Shown piece by piece: positions 53,489-61,978 of a DNA stretch of 64,000 nt. The stretch is from DATKDF01 sp963752045 (GTDB lineage Bacteria; Acidobacteriota; Vicinamibacteria; Vicinamibacterales; SCN-69-37), in NCBI GenBank assembly GCA_963752045.1, contig CAVVWN010000012.1:1-64000 (forward strand), written 5' to 3'. Position 1 is the stretch's first letter; each line of letters begins with the position of its first letter. Position numbers and translations under genes: made by a program. Below the pieces are notes generated by a model. That model was not told where the DNA came from and did not search any database. It saw only the letters and a list, made by a program, of their open reading frames with translations.

Positions 53489-53720
53489 CTTTCCTGCGGG
53501 TCCATTCCAGTTATTGCCGTCGCGTGCCGCGACGCCCGCACACGACGAACCTGCCTGTGGCGGTACGGGACGCCAGGGCCGGGGGACCGTGGAGACGTGG
53601 AGCCCGTGGAGATGCGCCTCCGCCCCGTGTCTTCAACCGGTCGCCGTGGCCCGTCGGGCCGAGGGCGCCGAGGCCGCTCGCGGCCCGGCGACCAGGCACG
53701 CCGCGGGGCCAGGGAGCGCC
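53489..53720. other. Intergenic, no gene seen
   Basis: GC-rich sequence between the tRNA and the convergent GT87-like gene. Open frames are shadows without motifs. No hairpin as clear as those at other convergent junctions was found. Confidence 0.4.
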
Positions 53721-54854
53721 TCAGGCGGCCGCGCGCCAGCGAAGGCCGGCGAGGCTTGCGACGAGCAGCAGCACGCCGATCGTGACGCCCGAAGCGGCCG
53801 TGAACGCAAAGTACAGCGGCCGGCCGAGCAGGTCGTAGATCGCGAGACTGGTCATCGCGAAGCCCGCGGCAATCACGACGCGCGACCACGCCGGGCTGGC
53901 CCTGAACCAATCCACCAGGCAGACGAAGGCGGGCACCGCCGCGAGCAGCACGTAGTCCCAGCCCTGCGGAGAGATGAGCGGCATCAGCAGCAGGAGCGCG
54001 CTGACTTCGAGGTAGGCCGGCTGCTCGACGCGTTTGCGCATCCCCCACATGGCGACCGGAACGGCCAGCACGCCCGCCACCGAGAGCACGGCCAGCCCGG
54101 ATGCCGCCGGACCTCCACCGATCCATTTCGCCCACATCGTGGCGAACGAGATATTCTCGCGCACCATCAGGTTCTCGGACGTGGTGGCCGTCACGGTGCT
54201 GTACCAGCCGGCCAGCAGATTCAGGTTGCCCTGCCACCCGTACCAGACGGCCGGCAGCATCCATCCAGCCACCAGCACGGCCAGCGCGCTGGCGGACGCG
54301 CGCACGCCCTGGGTGACGACGAGCCACGGCAGCAGGAGCAACGCGTACGGCTTGACGAATGCCGCAAGTGCCACGAGCGCGCCGGCGGCCGCGGGCCGCC
54401 CGGCCTGGACGGCGGTCAGGGCCAGCACGATGAGCGCCCCCAGAAGGGCGTTGGTCTGTCCGTTGACGAGCTCGATGACGAGAAACTTCCCCGTCAGCAG
54501 GACGGTCCACCAGGTGAGCGCGCGTGCGGTCGAGCGCCGATCCGGGAGGATGCGAATGGACTGCCGCAGGAAGAACGCAATGACGCCCACCGACAGGGCG
54601 TACCAGATCACCTTTCCCGTTTCCGGGCCGACGCCGGCGAACGGCATGACGGCAAACGCGAAGGCCGGCCAGTACTTGAACTGGTAATGGCCGTCCTCCG
54701 CGCGGTACAGCGGTTCGCCGGCGAGCGCGCGGATGCCGGCGGTGCGAAAGACCTCGAAGTCGACGAAGTCTCGCCGGCTTCGCGCGGTGACGTAACCGAC
54801 GGAGGCGACGAGCACGACGACTGCGACGAGCGCGATCTTCCGCCGGGACTGCAA
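53721..54854 (-). CDS. GT87 / DUF2029-like polytopic membrane glycosyltransferase
   Basis: 377 residues with about ten hydrophobic helices. An early periplasmic loop carries DFEVFRTAGIRALAGEPLYRAEDGHYQFKY, where the Asp-Phe and the Y-R-pattern are typical of polyprenyl-phosphate-dependent mannosyl/arabinosyl transferases of the GT-C fold (GT87). Later NGQTNALLGALIVLAL, FVKPYALLLLPWLV and SPQGWDYVLL are the usual family marks. It would transfer a sugar from a lipid carrier on the outer face of the membrane. The acceptor is unknown. The DUF2911 gene lies 6 nt upstream on the same strand. Confidence 0.75.
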   Translation of the reverse strand: MQSRRKIALVAVVVLVASVGYVTARSRRDFVDFEVFRTAGIRALAGEPLYRAEDGHYQFKYWPAFAFAVMPFAGVGPETGKVIWYALSVGVIAFFLRQSIRILPDRRSTARALTWWTVLLTGKFLVIELVNGQTNALLGALIVLALTAVQAGRPAAAGALVALAAFVKPYALLLLPWLVVTQGVRASASALAVLVAGWMLPAVWYGWQGNLNLLAGWYSTVTATTSENLMVRENISFATMWAKWIGGGPAASGLAVLSVAGVLAVPVAMWGMRKRVEQPAYLEVSALLLLMPLISPQGWDYVLLAAVPAFVCLVDWFRASPAWSRVVIAAGFAMTSLAIYDLLGRPLYFAFTAASGVTIGVLLLVASLAGLRWRAAA

Positions 54855-54860
54855 ATCGCT

Positions 54861-55400
54861 TTAGCCCACCGTGAACGGGATGGTCACGCTCACCGTGCCC
54901 CACTCCACGCGGAGCGTGGCGCCGGCCGGGGTGTCGTCGATCGAGATCGTGAGCAGCTCGACCGGACTCGGCGTCTTGCCTAGCGCCATCGGCGCGCGCC
55001 CGAGGTCCTCGCCCTGCGGATACGGCACGCCCCACTGCCCCGTCTTCTTGCTGACGATGAGCTGCCAGTCCGAGGCGCCCGGAACCGTGTAGAGCGTGTA
55101 CGTGCCGGCCGGCACCTTCAACGACCCGAACGTCAGGTCCTTGTCGGTCACGAGCGTCGTCGCCTCATCGGCGCCGGTTCGCCAGGGCTGTCCTGGAGGC
55201 ATCAGCTGGGCCTCCGGCCGGCCCTTGAGCGATGGGCGCCCGTAGGTAATCGAGATGCTGGCCCCATCGATGGTCCAGGCAGTCTTCACGTGCGGGCTGC
55301 CGCCCTTGCCGGGATGCACCTGCGTCGTCTGCTGCGCGGCCGGATAGGCCACCAGCACGGCCGTGGCCAGAACGGCCGTCAACATCTTCGAAGCGTTCAT
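54861..55400 (-). CDS. DUF2911 domain-containing exported protein
   Basis: 179 residues from ATG 55398-55400, chosen because it begins a signal peptide (ending at AAQ). The DUF2911 core is clear: VKTAWTIDGASISITYGRPSLKGR, PWRTGADEATTLVTDKDLTFGSLKVPAGTYTLYTVPG, WQLIVSKKTGQWG and a final LRVEWGTVSVTIPF. Family members are small beta-sandwich proteins, common in Acidobacteriota and Bacteroidota, of unknown role outside the cytoplasm. It reads into the GT87-like gene, so the two probably share a transcript. Confidence 0.88.
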   Translation of the reverse strand: MNASKMLTAVLATAVLVAYPAAQQTTQVHPGKGGSPHVKTAWTIDGASISITYGRPSLKGRPEAQLMPPGQPWRTGADEATTLVTDKDLTFGSLKVPAGTYTLYTVPGASDWQLIVSKKTGQWGVPYPQGEDLGRAPMALGKTPSPVELLTISIDDTPAGATLRVEWGTVSVTIPFTVG

Positions 55401-55479
55401 GCGTCGTCTCCTCCTGTGGTCGTCGAAGTCGGTAGGGTCAGAACTTCGAGCATATCGCAAGAGGGAGGGACGACGAGCG

Positions 55480-56481
55480 TCAGGGGCCAACGAACCACTC
55501 GCGGGCCGTCGGGTCGGACTTGAAGAAGTCGAGGAGCATCCCTGCGACTTTCTGGCGGCCCGACGTGCTCGGATGCGTGCCGTCGTCGGCCAGTTCGCTG
55601 CAGGCCCAAGTCAGCCCGTCGCTGCGCGGTGAAAGGCCGTCGGCCCAGAGATACGGCCCCCAGGCGATCCACGGCGCGTCGCGGCCGGCGCCATTGAACG
55701 GCAGCTGGCCCGTGAGCTGATCTTCGATCGCCCACCGGACCGCAAACCCGCTCTGGTACGCGTACGGCTCCGGGTTGAGCGTGGTGGTCGCATAGCCCGC
55801 GTAGATCCGGCTCGAGAGATACGCGACCCGCAGATTCGGGAAGCGATCGGCCAAGGCGCGGAGCACCGTGACCGTGTCGTTCTCGAGTTGGACCGTCGCC
55901 GTGGGCCACTCACCCGACGGCTGCCGGTTGGCCAGCTTCACCCACGCCGCGGCCACCTGAAGATTCGTCAGGCCCGCCTGGCGAATACGCGCATCGAGCG
56001 TCGCCCAGCAGGCGCATCCCGGACTGGCCCAGTCGGCGGCCGTCTGCCCTCCTTGCGCGCCGTCGACGATGGCGAGCCGCTGGTCTCGGGAAGGCTCACC
56101 AGCAGCCAGCGCCATGAACGCCTGAAACTCCTGCGTCGTGTTCGACATCCCGACGGAAATGAGCGCGTAGCGCCCGGCCGGGTCCGGGTGGCCGTCGCTG
56201 TCGAGCGGGCCGATGCCGGATGCGAGCTGAACCCCAGCGGACAGGTGACTGGCCGGTGCAGCGTTGGCTCCGCCGGGATAGAGGCCGCCGGCGTGTCCGA
56301 GATAGCTCTGGCCGCCCATGTCGGTGAGCGGCGTCAGGCCCACCGACGTCCGGGAACAACCCAGGGTCGCGGGTGGCGACGGTGTCGGCGTCGGCGCGGT
56401 CGGAGCCGCCGCCGACTCCGAGCAGCCGCTGGCGGCCCAACTGAGACAGGCGACAACCGCAAGCGCACGTGTCAGTCGCAT
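55480..56481 (-). CDS. SGNH/GDSL-hydrolase-like lipoprotein
   Basis: 333 residues from ATG 56479-56481. The signal peptide ends in a lipobox LSWAASGC, followed by an Ala/Pro/Thr linker. Hydrolase-like blocks are ALISVGMSNTTQEFQ (block I position with Ser), DGAQGGQTAADW, a central NLRVAYLSSRIYAG, and the C-terminal DDGTHPSTSGRQKVA with the catalytic-type Asp-x-x-His. The layout matches SGNH esterases, but the first motif is GMSN rather than GDS. It may deacylate surface glycans or lipids. Neighbours on both sides are exported proteins with no evident common pathway. Confidence 0.65.
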   Translation of the reverse strand: MRLTRALAVVACLSWAASGCSESAAAPTAPTPTPSPPATLGCSRTSVGLTPLTDMGGQSYLGHAGGLYPGGANAAPASHLSAGVQLASGIGPLDSDGHPDPAGRYALISVGMSNTTQEFQAFMALAAGEPSRDQRLAIVDGAQGGQTAADWASPGCACWATLDARIRQAGLTNLQVAAAWVKLANRQPSGEWPTATVQLENDTVTVLRALADRFPNLRVAYLSSRIYAGYATTTLNPEPYAYQSGFAVRWAIEDQLTGQLPFNGAGRDAPWIAWGPYLWADGLSPRSDGLTWACSELADDGTHPSTSGRQKVAGMLLDFFKSDPTAREWFVGP

Positions 56482-56567
56482 GATGGCACTCCGGGCGCTG
56501 GCGGCTCCCACTTGTTGAGACCGGTGTACCGCCGTGTACGTTTAACCGTCGGCCCCCGGCCGCCCGG

Positions 56568-57584
56568 TCACGATTGGCCCGGCCCGGCCAGCCCGAACGC
56601 GTTCGGATACCCGAAGAGCCCGACGGCGCCGCCGGTGTGGATGAACAGGACGTTGTCGTCGCGTCCGAAGTGTCCGCGCGAGATGAGGTCGATGAGGCCG
56701 GCCATGGCCTTGCCCGAGTAGACCGGATCGAGGAGCAGGCCTTCCAGTTTCGCCACCAGCTTCACGGCTTCGACCATGCCCGGTGTCGGGATGCCGTAGC
56801 CTTCGCCGACGTAGTCGCAGTTGGCCACGACGTCGGCGCGGCCGACGATCCCGGAAAGACCCAGGTGCGCGGCGGTCTCGCCGGCGAGCTTGAAGACACT
56901 CGCTTCCTGCTTCTCGCTGGGCGCGCGCACGCCAATACCGAGAACGGGAATCCGGCTGTTGAGAGCGACGAGGCCAGTGACGAGGCCCGCCTGCGTGCCG
57001 GCGCTGCCGGTCGCGTGCACGACGTGGTCGATGCGGAGTCCCATCGAGGCCGCCTGGTTCACGATCTCGAGGGCGGCGTGCACGTAGCCCAGGGCGCCGA
57101 CCGGTGTCGAGCCTCCGCCGGGAATCACGTACGGACGCCGCCCCTTCGCCCGAAGGTCGTCGGCCAGGGCGTCCATGTGCGCCTGCATGTCGGCGCCGCC
57201 GGGCCGCGTCGATACGTGCGCGCCGTGCAGCTCATCGAGCAGCACGTTGCCGCTTCGCGTGTAGGCCGCATCGGTGAAGCCGGTGCGATTCTCGAGCAGG
57301 ATGTGGCAGTCGAGCCCCAGTCGGGCGGCCGCGGCGGCCGTCTGGCGCGCGTGGTTCGACTGGGTCGCGCCCTGCGTGATGACGGTATCGGCGCCCTGCG
57401 TGATCGCGTCGGCCATCAGGAACTCGAGCTTCCGCGTCTTGTTGCCGCCGGTCGACAGCCCCGTGCAGTCGTCGCGCTTGATCCAGAGACGCGGCCCTCC
57501 CAGGTGCGCCCCCAGCCGATCCATCGGCTCGAGCGGTGTGGGCAGGTGGGCCAGGCGAAGGCGGGGGAATCGACCGAGGTTCAT
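56568..57584 (-). CDS. D-cysteine desulfhydrase / ACC deaminase-like PLP enzyme
   Basis: 338 residues from ATG 57582-57584, which matches the family start (LGRFPRLRLAHLPTPLEPM); an ATG at 57614 is an alternative. Fold type II marks: WIKRDDCTGLSTGGNKTRKLEFLM with the PLP lysine in GGNKTRK, TQGATQSNHARQTAAAAARLG, a Gly-rich IPGGGSTPVGALGYV, and the end TGGAVGLFGYP. The family splits D-cysteine into pyruvate, sulfide and ammonia, or opens the cyclopropane ring of ACC. The GGSTP-type loop is more like DcyD. It is divergent from the DCC protein gene. Confidence 0.85.
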   Translation of the reverse strand: MNLGRFPRLRLAHLPTPLEPMDRLGAHLGGPRLWIKRDDCTGLSTGGNKTRKLEFLMADAITQGADTVITQGATQSNHARQTAAAAARLGLDCHILLENRTGFTDAAYTRSGNVLLDELHGAHVSTRPGGADMQAHMDALADDLRAKGRRPYVIPGGGSTPVGALGYVHAALEIVNQAASMGLRIDHVVHATGSAGTQAGLVTGLVALNSRIPVLGIGVRAPSEKQEASVFKLAGETAAHLGLSGIVGRADVVANCDYVGEGYGIPTPGMVEAVKLVAKLEGLLLDPVYSGKAMAGLIDLISRGHFGRDDNVLFIHTGGAVGLFGYPNAFGLAGPGQS

Positions 57585-57653
57585 GAGGCCGCTTTGTATC
57601 ACGGGCCGCGACAACGCGATATCATGCCGGGAGTCCGGCGACGGGCCTCCACC

Positions 57654-58076
57654 ATGACATCATCTGCCGGCGGTGCCGACCGCGATCACGGCGTCATTCT
57701 CTTCGACGGCACCTGCGCGTTCTGCGAACGGGCCGTCGTCTTCATCGCCACGCGCGACCCGTCCGGCTATTTCAGATTCGGGGCCTCGCAGTCGCCCGAG
57801 GCGGCCGCTCTGCTGGCGCCCCACGGACTCACGCGCGACACGGCCCGCAGCATCATCCTGCTCGAAGACGGCCGCGCGTACCTGCGTTCGACGGCGTCGC
57901 TCCGCATCGCCGGGCGCCTGACGTTCCCGTGGTCACTCGCCCGGATCTTCCTGGTGGTGCCGGTCCAGCTTCGCGACCCGGTCTACCGCGTGGTGGCGGC
58001 GATCCGCCATCGGCTGGCCGGCCGCTCGAACGCCTGCGAGATTCCGCCCCCGGAGATCCGCGCCCGGCTCATCTGA
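57654..58076 (+). CDS. DCC-family thiol-disulfide oxidoreductase-like protein
   Basis: 140 residues from ATG 57654; ATG 57624 is possible but overlaps a TATCAT box that looks like a -10 element. VILFDGTCAFCERAVVF contains the family's D-G-x-C-x-x-C motif. YFRFGASQSPEAAALL and the later SIILLEDGRAYLRSTASLRI and DPVYRVVAAIRHRL are typical of DUF393 (the DCC family), which has a thioredoxin-like fold. Reaction and partner are unknown. It is soluble, without a signal peptide. Confidence 0.85.
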   Translation: MTSSAGGADRDHGVILFDGTCAFCERAVVFIATRDPSGYFRFGASQSPEAAALLAPHGLTRDTARSIILLEDGRAYLRSTASLRIAGRLTFPWSLARIFLVVPVQLRDPVYRVVAAIRHRLAGRSNACEIPPPEIRARLI

Positions 58077-58323
58077 GGGCAAATCAAGGCCATGCCGGTT
58101 TTGCGTGCAGAACCAGGCAATTGCGGACCGGCCGCGGCGTGTGCCGGTCCGATAGATCAACAGATGGACAAGGAATCCGACACGTGCGACCACCCGGAGA
58201 CCGTGTCGCACTTACTCATTCGTAAGGAGCCGGGCGCGTCGCGAACCGGGCCGCCGGCCCGATGGCGCCGGGAGAACCTGCCGAGCCCGGCGGTACGGGG
58301 CTTGCTCCACTTGTAGGGTCGAG

Positions 58324-58842
58324 ATGGCACCTCACGCCGAGCCTTCGGGCCCACAGCGGTTTGATCACGGCGACATGCCCACGCCGCCCCCGAGGTCTGC
58401 CAGCTGGCTGCCGCGAGGGCCCGGCCCGCACTTCGTCGACATGCGCGTGCTCTCTCGCGCGATCCTCGACGAGATGGTCCCGCGCATGGAGCGGCAGGGC
58501 GTCACGGTTGACCTCTCGCTCTGCGACGCCCGAGCCACGGCCATCGGCTTTGCAGATCAGCTCTATCAGGCCATCCGGGAAATCGTGAAGAACGCGCTCC
58601 GCGCCATGCCGAACGGCGGCAAGCTCGTGGTCCGAGTCGAGCGCGATCCCTACGTCGTCGTCGAGTGCGGCGACAACGGCCCGGAGCGCCCGGCGTCCGA
58701 CTCGGCCGAATCACGCCGGATCATCGAGGCCCACCGCGGATACGTGTGGCACCGCCGCCAGCCCGGCGGAGGCACCTGCGTGATCGTCGAACTGCCGGCA
58801 TCCGGGCCCGGCGCCCCGCGCCGCAGCCGTCCGTCGTACTGA
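58324..58842 (+). CDS. Orphan HATPase (GHKL) domain protein
   Basis: 172 residues. Residues about 65-160 form a histidine-kinase-type ATP-binding domain: N box QAIREIVKNALRAMPNGG, G1-like ECGDNGP, and G2-like RQPGGGTCVIVEL. There is no dimerisation/phosphoacceptor (HisKA) domain and no receiver gene nearby. It could be an anti-sigma-factor-type kinase or a decayed sensor kinase C-terminus; the short length and the good fit at the C-terminus favour a stand-alone protein. The preceding 247 bp (58077-58323) contains no recognisable gene and one GC-rich hairpin near 58131-58156. Confidence 0.65.
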   Translation: MAPHAEPSGPQRFDHGDMPTPPPRSASWLPRGPGPHFVDMRVLSRAILDEMVPRMERQGVTVDLSLCDARATAIGFADQLYQAIREIVKNALRAMPNGGKLVVRVERDPYVVVECGDNGPERPASDSAESRRIIEAHRGYVWHRRQPGGGTCVIVELPASGPGAPRRSRPSY

Positions 58843-58899
58843 CCCTTCCCTACCCGCTCCGTCCAGCCCTGCCGCCGTCGGCGCGGGCACGGATGGTCG

Positions 58900-58905
58900 T
58901 ATGAT
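58900..58905 (+). promoter_or_regulatory. Probable -10 element TATGAT, decides the pirin start
   Basis: TATGAT overlaps an upstream in-frame ATG (58901) and ends 7 nt before the ATG at 58913, so the transcript would begin at or near that second ATG. Confidence 0.4.
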
Positions 58906-58912
58906 CGGAAGC

Positions 58913-59818
58913 ATGTCCATTCGAGCCGTGAAACAACTTTCCCGTGCGCAGCCCGCCCTCGAAGGCGCCGGCGTGCACCTCCATCGGGCCTTCGGATTCG
59001 GCAAGACGTCGGAGTTCGACCCGTTCCTGCTGTTCGACGACTTCCGAAACGACCGGCCCGCCGACTACCTCGCGGGATTCCCCTGGCATCCGCATCGGGG
59101 CATCGAGACGGTGACCTACGTGCTCGCCGGAGACGTCGAGCACCGCGACAGCCTTGGAAACCAGGGCACGCTCGGCGCCGGCGACGTGCAGTGGATGACG
59201 GCCGGCAGCGGCATCATCCACCAGGAGATGCCGAGGGGCGACGCGGCCGGCCGCATGCACGGGTTCCAGCTCTGGGCCAACCTGCCGGCATCGCACAAGA
59301 TGACGGCCCCGCGCTACCAGGACGTCCAGTCGAAGGAGATCCCGGAAATCACCGACGACGACGGCACGACGGTGCGCGTGGTGTGCGGGTCGTTCTGGGG
59401 CAGGACCGGACCGGTGGACGGCATCGCGGCCGAGCCGCAGTATCTCGACGTCTTCGTGCCACCCAATCGGCGACGCACGCTTCCCGTCGAGACGACGCGT
59501 CACGCGTTCGCCTACGTGTTCTCGGGGTCGGGAACGTTCGGCAACGCGTCAGGACCGCAACCCGTCCTGACCGATCCGCTTGGCGACCTCGACGCAGCCA
59601 GGCCGGTGCTTGCCGACAACCGATCGCTCATCCTGTTCGATCGCGGTGACGAAGTGACGGTCGAGTCGGGCGACCAGGGCATCCGCTTCCTGCTGGTCTC
59701 GGGCCGGCCGATCGGCGAGCCGGTCGCCTGGTACGGCCCCATCGTCATGAATACGCAGGACGAACTTCGCCAGGCTTTCGAGGAGTTCCAGAACGGCACG
59801 TTCCTGAAGCACCGATAG
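58913..59818 (+). CDS. Pirin family protein
   Basis: 301 residues from ATG 58913, giving the usual pirin start SIRAVKQL; ATG 58901 would lie in the -10 box. The N-terminal cupin has GFPWHPHRGIETVTYVLAG with the metal-binding HxH and later VEHRDSLGNQGTLGAGDVQWMTAGSGIIHQE (His and Glu ligands). The C-terminal cupin follows after LPASHKM. Pirins bind Fe and act as redox sensors or quercetinases; the activity here is open. The gene stands alone between the HATPase and the convergent PEGA cluster. Confidence 0.9.
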   Translation: MSIRAVKQLSRAQPALEGAGVHLHRAFGFGKTSEFDPFLLFDDFRNDRPADYLAGFPWHPHRGIETVTYVLAGDVEHRDSLGNQGTLGAGDVQWMTAGSGIIHQEMPRGDAAGRMHGFQLWANLPASHKMTAPRYQDVQSKEIPEITDDDGTTVRVVCGSFWGRTGPVDGIAAEPQYLDVFVPPNRRRTLPVETTRHAFAYVFSGSGTFGNASGPQPVLTDPLGDLDAARPVLADNRSLILFDRGDEVTVESGDQGIRFLLVSGRPIGEPVAWYGPIVMNTQDELRQAFEEFQNGTFLKHR

Positions 59819-59866
59819 CGCGTGTCGCGGCGCGCGGCGCGCCCCGCTTCGTCCGCGGCCAGACTG

Positions 59867-61978
59867 CTACCGCACGGAGTCGAGTTTGGCGCGTGCGAGC
59901 GGGGCGACGAGCGGCCCCTCGCTCGAAAGACGCGCGTCGGTGGCTTCGGCCGCCGCGGCAAACGCGGTTCTGGCCTCGCTCGCGCGCCCGGCGCCTTCGA
60001 GCGACAGGCCGCGCAGGTAAGCCACGGTACCCGCCGACACGCCCGAGCCTTCCGGCAGCGACACGCGGCCGAGCGCCGCAAGCGCGTCGTCCCAGTTGCC
60101 CAGCCGCAGGTGCACGACGGCGAGATTCAGATTCGCGGCCGCAGTCTCCGTAGGTGCCGACGCCGCCCCTACCGTGCGCCGAAGCTCCAGGAGCGCGCGG
60201 TTGTACAGGATGGCGGGGTCGCGCAGCGGCATCGTGTCGATGACCATCGACACCGGCGCCGTGATGGTTCGCGTCGCCCCGTCGGCGCCCTTCACCTCGA
60301 CCTGCAATCCGACGGCGGAGGTGAGCGCCGCCACAATCCCGCGCAGCTCGGCCACGGCCGTCACCGGCTGGCCGCCGGCGGCGACGACGACGTCGCCGAC
60401 GGCAAACCCGGCCGCCGACGCGGCCGCGCCGGCGCGTACGACGACCGCGCCGGACACGCCGGCCACGTCGACGACCGACACCTCGAGTGACGGGCGCACG
60501 ACCTGTGGCAGCGGCGCGCCGATGCGCTCGGCAATCCGGCGCTGGGACGCGCTGTCGGCGGTGTTGACGGTGATGACATCCGGATCGCCGCTGCCGGCGG
60601 CGAGCAGCACGACCGTCGCTTCGTACGGCTCGGTGCCGGCCGCGACGGCAGCCAATCCCTGGACTCCAAGGTCCGCGGCGATCTTCTGGCCGAGATCGCG
60701 GACCGCCTCGCGCGGCAGCGCCGACGTCCGCACGCCGCCATCGGGCGCGGCCAGCCAGTTGGCCGGAGCGTTGTGCTTCTGGAGCACGGCGGCGAGCTCG
60801 GACTCGACCGGCGCGTAGACGAGCAGGGCCGGCGCGCCGGCGAGCGCCCGCTCGACGGCCTCGCGGAGCTGCTCGGCCGGCATCGCGGTCGTGCCCTGCG
60901 CCGCCACAATCGGGAACCCGGCGCGCAGTTCCGCCTTGAGCGTCTCGGACGTGCCGCGCGCCCAGTCGCGCCGGTCGACAAAGCGGCCGTCCCGGCCGCG
61001 AAGCTCGATCACCCGCTGGCCTTCGCACACCGTGAGCGTCGGCCGCTCGCGGAGCGGCCCCTGCGACACGCCGTCGACGAAGACCACGGCATCCGACGCC
61101 GGCCCCTCGAGGCGCACCGTTGCCACCGCAGGCGAAAGCTCGAGCGGCTGTGTGACGATGTCCTGCGTCACGTTCATCGGCAGGCTCAGCTCCGCGAAGC
61201 ACTCGCGGCGAAGCTCGATCCGGTGCTGGCCGAGCGGCAGGTCAGCGATGACGAGCGGCGCCGACGGGCCGGTGCTCGTGGCGCCTGGCTGCGTGCGGCC
61301 GCGCGGCGTGCCGTCGATGACGACCTCGGCGCCTCCAGGCACGCTGACGATGGTCAGGCTGGCCGAGACGCGCTCGAGTGAGAGCGACAGCTCGGTGGCC
61401 GCGCCTGCCACGACCGTGAACGGCTGCTCGAGCGGCGCGAAGCCCTGGCGGTTGACGACGAGTCGGTGCTCGCCGGCCACCAGGTCGAGTGCCACCGCCT
61501 CGGTCGGCACCATGTAGGTCCGATCGTCGATCTGGATCTCGCCTGCCGGCGTGGACGAAATGACCAGCTGGCCGATCGTCAGGGCACGCACGCCGTCGAA
61601 GACGGCGACGACGCGCGGCGAGATGTCGGACGCCATCCTGAAGTCCGGCCGGATCGCGAGCAGCGCCGCGAAGTCCTGCTCGGCGCCGGCGGCATCACCC
61701 AGCGCGAACCGGGCGCGCGCGCGCATCTCGTAGGTCTGGACGAGCAGGTCGGGCCGATCGACGCCTCCCGACGTGATGGCAATCACGAGCCGATCGAAAA
61801 GCGGCACGGCCTGGTCGTACTCGAACGCGTCGAACAGTCGCTTGCCCTGATCGAAGAGCAGGTCGAGCGCGCCGGCCTGCTCCTGCGGGACGGCTTCGGC
61901 GGCGGGGGCCGGCGCGACGAACGCCACCGCGGCGAGCGCGGCAAGGCCGGCCACGAGTGCGCGGCGGACGTGTGTCAT
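59867..61978 (-). CDS. Exported TPR / PEGA / PDZ-like multidomain protein
   Basis: 703 residues with a signal peptide ending near APAAEA. Residues about 40-115 are TPR-like (FDAFEYDQAVPLFDRLV, AGAEQDFAALLAIRPDF). About 140-300 has at least three PEGA repeats (LVISSTPAGEIQIDDRTYM, LTIVSVPGGAEVVIDGTPRG, VRLEGPASDAVVFVDGVSQG). About 500-580 resembles a PDZ domain (GAVVVRAGAAASAAGFAVGDVVVAAGGQPV). Further TPRs close the protein. PEGA domains are surface or cell-wall modules. The start overlaps the upstream gene's stop (ATGA), so it is the third gene of a coupled set. Confidence 0.7.
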   Translation of the reverse strand: MTHVRRALVAGLAALAAVAFVAPAPAAEAVPQEQAGALDLLFDQGKRLFDAFEYDQAVPLFDRLVIAITSGGVDRPDLLVQTYEMRARARFALGDAAGAEQDFAALLAIRPDFRMASDISPRVVAVFDGVRALTIGQLVISSTPAGEIQIDDRTYMVPTEAVALDLVAGEHRLVVNRQGFAPLEQPFTVVAGAATELSLSLERVSASLTIVSVPGGAEVVIDGTPRGRTQPGATSTGPSAPLVIADLPLGQHRIELRRECFAELSLPMNVTQDIVTQPLELSPAVATVRLEGPASDAVVFVDGVSQGPLRERPTLTVCEGQRVIELRGRDGRFVDRRDWARGTSETLKAELRAGFPIVAAQGTTAMPAEQLREAVERALAGAPALLVYAPVESELAAVLQKHNAPANWLAAPDGGVRTSALPREAVRDLGQKIAADLGVQGLAAVAAGTEPYEATVVLLAAGSGDPDVITVNTADSASQRRIAERIGAPLPQVVRPSLEVSVVDVAGVSGAVVVRAGAAASAAGFAVGDVVVAAGGQPVTAVAELRGIVAALTSAVGLQVEVKGADGATRTITAPVSMVIDTMPLRDPAILYNRALLELRRTVGAASAPTETAAANLNLAVVHLRLGNWDDALAALGRVSLPEGSGVSAGTVAYLRGLSLEGAGRASEARTAFAAAAEATDARLSSEGPLVAPLARAKLDSVR

